DNA of 7,665 nucleotides from Hyphomicrobiales bacterium. Its GTDB lineage: Bacteria > Pseudomonadota > Alphaproteobacteria > Rhizobiales > Xanthobacteraceae. Positions 5,809 through 7,665 of this stretch are shown here, one piece after another. A program made the translations under genes and the position numbers. The stretch covers positions 1-7,665 of the forward strand of contig JAHFPO010000116.1 of NCBI GenBank assembly GCA_023266695.1, read 5' to 3'. The notes beneath the pieces are model-generated. The model did no database searches. It was not told where the DNA came from and was given only the letters and a program-made list of their open reading frames with translations. Within the stretch, counting starts at the first letter, position 1; each line of letters starts with the position of its first letter.

Positions 5809-6108
5809 GTGATCAAAGACTCGCGCCGCTCCCAGTCCTTGCGCGCCGAGGCGGAAAGCCTGGCGGTGGCGGCGCTTGGCTTTCTCGCCGCCGAGCCCGG
5901 GCGGCTGGCCGGGTTCCTCTCGCTCTCCGGCCTCGGCCCCGACACGGTTCGTCTGGCAGCCCGGGACCCGGCATTCCTTCCCGCCGTGCTCGATTATCTC
6001 TTGGCAAACGAGCCGGTGCTCCTGGCCTTTGCCGCCGAGCACCAGATCGATCCGAAAGCGGTCGCGGCGGCGAGCAAGGCCTTGGCGGGAGCGGCCGGCG
6101 ACCGATAG
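5809..6108 (+). CDS. DUF3572 family protein
   Basis: The 99-aa product (from GTG 5809; 114 aa if the ATG at 5764 is used) is soluble and rich in Ala and Leu, with no cysteine. It carries the pattern I associate with DUF3572: AESLAVAALGFLAAEPGRLAG near the N-terminus, then FLSLSGLGPDTVRLAARDPAFL, VLDYLLANEPVLLAFA, and a final IDPKAVAAASKAL helix. The family is small, largely alphaproteobacterial and of unknown function; it is predicted to be all-helical. It is often found beside divK/pleD, which hints at co-inheritance but proves no cell-cycle role. It is transcribed divergently from divK across about 260 bp. A weak stem (6091-6095 with 6108-6112) followed by ATTTTTCTTT may act as terminator. 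In related genomes I recall a DNA polymerase IV gene next; here repeats follow instead. Confidence 0.85.
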   Translation: MIKDSRRSQSLRAEAESLAVAALGFLAAEPGRLAGFLSLSGLGPDTVRLAARDPAFLPAVLDYLLANEPVLLAFAAEHQIDPKAVAAASKALAGAAGDR

Positions 6109-6167
6109 CCGCAGCGGGTATTTTTCTTTCCGTTCGATTGTCAAACAGCATCCTTCGCTCTTGTCGT

Positions 6168-6220
6168 CCGTCATCCTGAGGTGCGAGCGGCCAAAGGCCG
6201 CGAGCCTCGAAGGATGACGG
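6168..6220 (+). repeat. dispersed-type palindromic repeat, copy 1
   Basis: CCGTCATCCT (6168-6177) and AGGATGACGG (6211-6220) form a perfect 10-bp outer stem. Inside, GCGGCC AAA GGCCGC (6188-6202) closes a 3-nt loop. The arms are slightly asymmetric (CCTGAGG on the left, CCTCGAAGG on the right), which gives the element a direction. The motif resembles intergenic palindromes I recall from Bradyrhizobium-type genomes. Confidence 0.75.
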
Positions 6221-6233
6221 CGGGGCATCCGTT

Positions 6234-6280
6234 CGTCACCCTTCGAGGGCCTCGCTACGCTCGGCCGCCTCAGGGTGACG
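6234..6280 (-). repeat. dispersed-type palindromic repeat, copy 2 (inverted)
   Basis: CGTCACCCT (6234-6242) and AGGGTGACG (6272-6280) are perfect reverse complements. The CCTTCGAGG arm is now on the left and CCTCAGG on the right, so this copy is in the opposite orientation to copy 1, 13 bp away. Such a head-to-head pair resembles a REP/BIME unit. Confidence 0.75.
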
Positions 6281-6330
6281 TGATTCATCATTCTCGCGAG
6301 CGGTTTTTCGCCCCGAGCTTTGTTTCGTTT

Positions 6331-6350
6331 CCCCTCATTCCGATGAGGGG
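6331..6350. repeat. perfect hairpin
   Basis: CCCCTCAT (6331-6338), loop TCCG, ATGAGGGG (6343-6350): an 8-bp perfect stem. No T-run follows on the + strand. On the - strand the hairpin is followed by a few A-rich and G-rich bases, so a terminator role is not evident on either strand. Its last G is also the first base of the larger inverted repeat next to it. Confidence 0.6.
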
Positions 6351-6426
6351 GATGGAGCGCCGGTCGGCGCACCATTCTCTTAGTTGGCGCCCCGAGGGGC
6401 GCCCGCGCCTTCTCGGCGCTCCATCC
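6350..6426. repeat. nested inverted repeat: 13-bp outer stem with an 8-bp inner palindrome
   Basis: GGATGGAGCGCCG (6350-6362) and CGGCGCTCCATCC (6414-6426) are exact reverse complements. Between them GGCGCCCC-GA-GGGGCGCC (6386-6403) is a second perfect palindrome. A 13-bp exact inverted repeat across about 50 nt is unlikely by chance and suggests a structured RNA or a small mobile repeat. Confidence 0.65.
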
Positions 6427-6519
6427 GGCGGTTTCCGTCCACGGGCCGCGCTTTCGGGGACGGCGGGGGCCCGCTCCACGAGGGACGGGCGGCCGCCGGC
6501 CAGCGTCAGCGAGCTCCTC

Positions 6520-6596
6520 GCGCCCGGTCGTAGTGCCGGGGGGCGGAGCCCCGTGACCCTCCCGGGGTCGCAGCAGCGAGCCACGACCGCGGGCGC
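6520..6596. repeat. branched stem structure with two internal hairpins
   Basis: GCGCCCGGTCGT (6520-6531) pairs with ACGACCGCGGGCGC (6583-6596) over 12 bp with a 2-nt bulge. Inside it are GGGGC-GGA-GCCCC (6540-6552) and GACCC-TCCCG-GGGTC (6555-6569). The result is a multi-arm fold resembling a small RNA junction. Confidence 0.55.
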
Positions 6597-6618
6597 CGAT
6601 CCCGATCCCACATGGTTT

Positions 6619-6632
6619 CGCGTGGCCACGCG
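6619..6632. repeat. 14-bp perfect palindrome
   Basis: CGCGTGGCCACGCG is fully self-complementary with no loop, so it is better suited to binding a dimeric protein than to an RNA hairpin. It lies at the right edge of the hairpin cluster, about 180 bp before the methyltransferase gene. Confidence 0.45.
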
Positions 6633-6719
6633 CCCCTCATGAGCGGGACGAGTATGAATATAGTCCTAGTACGCCGGACTGTCAAGTCGCATTGCGAGCT
6701 ATAGGTCAGTTTTTTGATT

Positions 6720-6734
6720 GTCCGCTTGGTGCCA
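6720..6734 (+). repeat. 15-bp direct repeat, left copy
   Basis: GTCCGCTTGGTGCCA occurs here and again at 7576-7590 in the same orientation, the two copies bracketing the FkbM methyltransferase gene. Similarity beyond the 15 bases is weak. Confidence 0.65.
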
Positions 6735-6814
6735 GCAACAGAAGCCACCGCTGTGCAAATACTCGGGAGATGGAAAAGCCTCCTTACAATGGAAATGAGC
6801 TACAAGGGACACCG

Positions 6815-7549
6815 ATGTCACTGCCCTTGCGCGAAAAGCTCGCGATGCTGCTACCGCCGTCGCTCTTCTACCGGCGACGTATCGCGGAAGAGGCACGCTC
6901 CGGCGAGCCGGAGCTCGCGGTCCTGGCCGAGCTGGTGCCGCGCGGCGGCACCGCCGTCGACATAGGTGCCAACCAGGGGATTTTCGCTTATGCCCTTGCG
7001 GGCATCGCCGACCGGGTCGTCGCCGTCGAGCCCAACCCCGACTATGCCTTTTTCGCGCGCTGGATGTTGCGTGGCCGCGCCGAGGTCCACGAGCTGGCGC
7101 TCTCCGACAAGTCCGGTCGTGCGACCTTTTACGTGCCGCTTTCAGACGAAGGAATGGTCCTCCACTTCGCCGGTAGTCTGAAGCGGACTCACTCTCATTT
7201 TCGCAATATCAAGAGCTACGAAGTCGAGGTCCGCACGCTAGACGATCTCGGCTTTGCAGACGTCCGTTTCATCAAGGCTGACGTCGAGGGCAGTGAACGC
7301 GAGGTGCTCGATGGTGCACGGATAACCATCGCGCGCGATCGGCCGGTAATCCTGCTTGAGTTGCTGGCCGGCACACACAAGGACCCTTACGCCTACACCA
7401 CATCGATCTGCGACAGTTTTGGCTACGATGCCTTCATCGTCCAGCGCGCCAAGAAGATCGCGGCGCTGCCCGCGATTGCCACCCTCGGCACAAATAACGT
7501 TTATGGCACCGAAATCGAATCGCGGAATGTGCTGTTCCTGCCTCGGTGA
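6815..7549 (+). CDS. FkbM family SAM-dependent methyltransferase
   Basis: The 244-aa product is a class I (Rossmann-fold) methyltransferase that would transfer a methyl group from S-adenosylmethionine, usually to a hydroxyl of a sugar or polyketide in this family. VDIGANQGIFAYAL (48-61) is motif I for SAM binding; VVAVEPNP (68-75) ends the second strand with acidic Glu72. The FkbM hallmark KADVEGSEREVLDGA (154-168) and the following RPVILLELL (176-184) are intact. It has no signal peptide or transmembrane helix. ATG 6815 has AAGGGA 5 nt upstream; the in-frame ATG at 6770 would add 15 residues but has only a poorly spaced GGGAG. No glycosyltransferase or polysaccharide genes are visible, so the substrate is unknown. 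The gene stands alone, flanked by 15-bp direct repeats and preceded by a repeat-rich stretch, which hints at an accessory insertion. Confidence 0.9.
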   Translation: MSLPLREKLAMLLPPSLFYRRRIAEEARSGEPELAVLAELVPRGGTAVDIGANQGIFAYALAGIADRVVAVEPNPDYAFFARWMLRGRAEVHELALSDKSGRATFYVPLSDEGMVLHFAGSLKRTHSHFRNIKSYEVEVRTLDDLGFADVRFIKADVEGSEREVLDGARITIARDRPVILLELLAGTHKDPYAYTTSICDSFGYDAFIVQRAKKIAALPAIATLGTNNVYGTEIESRNVLFLPR

Positions 7550-7575
7550 GGGCTGCTTCAGTTCCCGGCTCAATA

Positions 7576-7590
7576 GTCCGCTTGGTGCCA
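7576..7590 (+). repeat. 15-bp direct repeat, right copy
   Basis: This is an exact second copy of GTCCGCTTGGTGCCA, 27 bp after the methyltransferase stop. Neither copy is next to a tRNA, an integrase or inverted-repeat ends that I can see. Confidence 0.65.
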
Positions 7591-7647
7591 CAAGCAGACA
7601 TCCCGATTCAACACACCCGCGATCTGCGTGTCGTGAGTTCGTCCAAC

Positions 7648-7665
7648 AAAAAACCCCCGGCTTTC
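7648..7665 (-). terminator. possible - strand terminator cut by the window edge
   Basis: Read on the - strand, the last bases give GAAAGCCGGGGG followed by six T and a G. This looks like the descending arm and T-run of an intrinsic terminator whose ascending arm lies beyond the window. If so, a - strand gene converges on the methyltransferase from the right. Confidence 0.35.

Larger units (their letters stand above)
6109..6814. other. approximately 700-bp gene-free region rich in palindromes and hairpins
   Basis: No convincing gene is visible. Open frames on both strands (for example + 6181-6642 and - 6288-6629) run through the repeats, are rich in Arg, Pro and Gly, and lack ribosome-binding sites. 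From left to right the region holds a possible terminator (6091-6127), two dispersed-type palindromes (6168-6280), a dense G+C hairpin cluster (6331-6632), an A+T-richer patch (about 6649-6720) including a small AGTCC/GGACT stem (6662-6680), and one copy of a 15-bp direct repeat (6720-6734). It separates the conserved divK block from a methyltransferase gene. Confidence 0.75.

Noticed and set aside
6091..6127. intrinsic terminator after the DUF3572 gene
   Set aside because: The stem GCGGC/GCCGC is only 5 bp with a 12-nt loop and lies 7 nt from the T-run, so I mention it only as possible and do not list it as a feature.
6181..6642. 153-codon + strand frame
   Set aside because: It passes through the palindromes and hairpins, is rich in Arg/Pro/Gly/Ser, has no ribosome-binding site and no domain. 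Annotations of this sort usually reflect translated repeats.
1..7665. CRISPR array, tRNA, rRNA, transposase or integrase
   Set aside because: There is no regularly spaced direct repeat, no cloverleaf with conserved T-arm, no rRNA-like stretch, and no frame with recognisable recombinase motifs.

Overview
The window looks like chromosome from an alphaproteobacterium, most likely of the order Hyphomicrobiales (Rhizobiales). The basis is the high G+C content, a zinc-free ribosomal protein L33, and the run of rpmG, pleD, divK and a DUF3572 gene, an arrangement I remember as typical of that order. No species can be named from the sequence alone.

Region 1 (1-3185, + strand) opens with the 3' end of a NUDIX hydrolase gene. 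It continues with a tight cluster of four membrane or redox genes: a 70-aa two-helix membrane protein (660-872), a 47-aa single-helix membrane protein (869-1012), a six-helix ferric-reductase/MsrQ-like haem protein fused to a C-terminal Rieske [2Fe-2S] domain (1009-2061), and a soluble protein fusing an N-terminal Rieske domain to an NAD(P)H-dependent FMN-reductase/flavodoxin-like domain (2070-3185). The first three genes overlap as ATGA. Together they look like one electron-transfer module: reduced nicotinamide to flavin, to Rieske, to Rieske, to haem b in the membrane. It is the best candidate in the window for an undescribed system; its final acceptor is unknown.

Region 2 (3186-5808) is a housekeeping and cell-cycle block. 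rpmG (+) has its own promoter-like sequence lying within a perfect 10-bp inverted repeat, and a strong terminator. It is followed by the convergent divK-pleD operon on the - strand: a single-domain receiver and a REC-REC-GGDEF diguanylate cyclase, the conserved polarity and cyclic-di-GMP pair of alphaproteobacteria. The region upstream of divK carries four copies of a GGCTTGC/GCAAGCC heptamer arranged as two inverted pairs.

Region 3 (5809-7665) starts with a small DUF3572 gene transcribed away from divK. About 700 bp without a convincing gene follow. This stretch holds a pair of palindromic dispersed-type repeats in opposite orientation, then a dense series of perfect or near-perfect hairpins, then an A+T-richer patch. 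Next comes a 244-aa FkbM-family methyltransferase gene flanked by exact 15-bp direct repeats (6720-6734 and 7576-7590). This end has the character of an accessory or rearranged segment. I found no tRNA, rRNA, CRISPR array, transposase or integrase.
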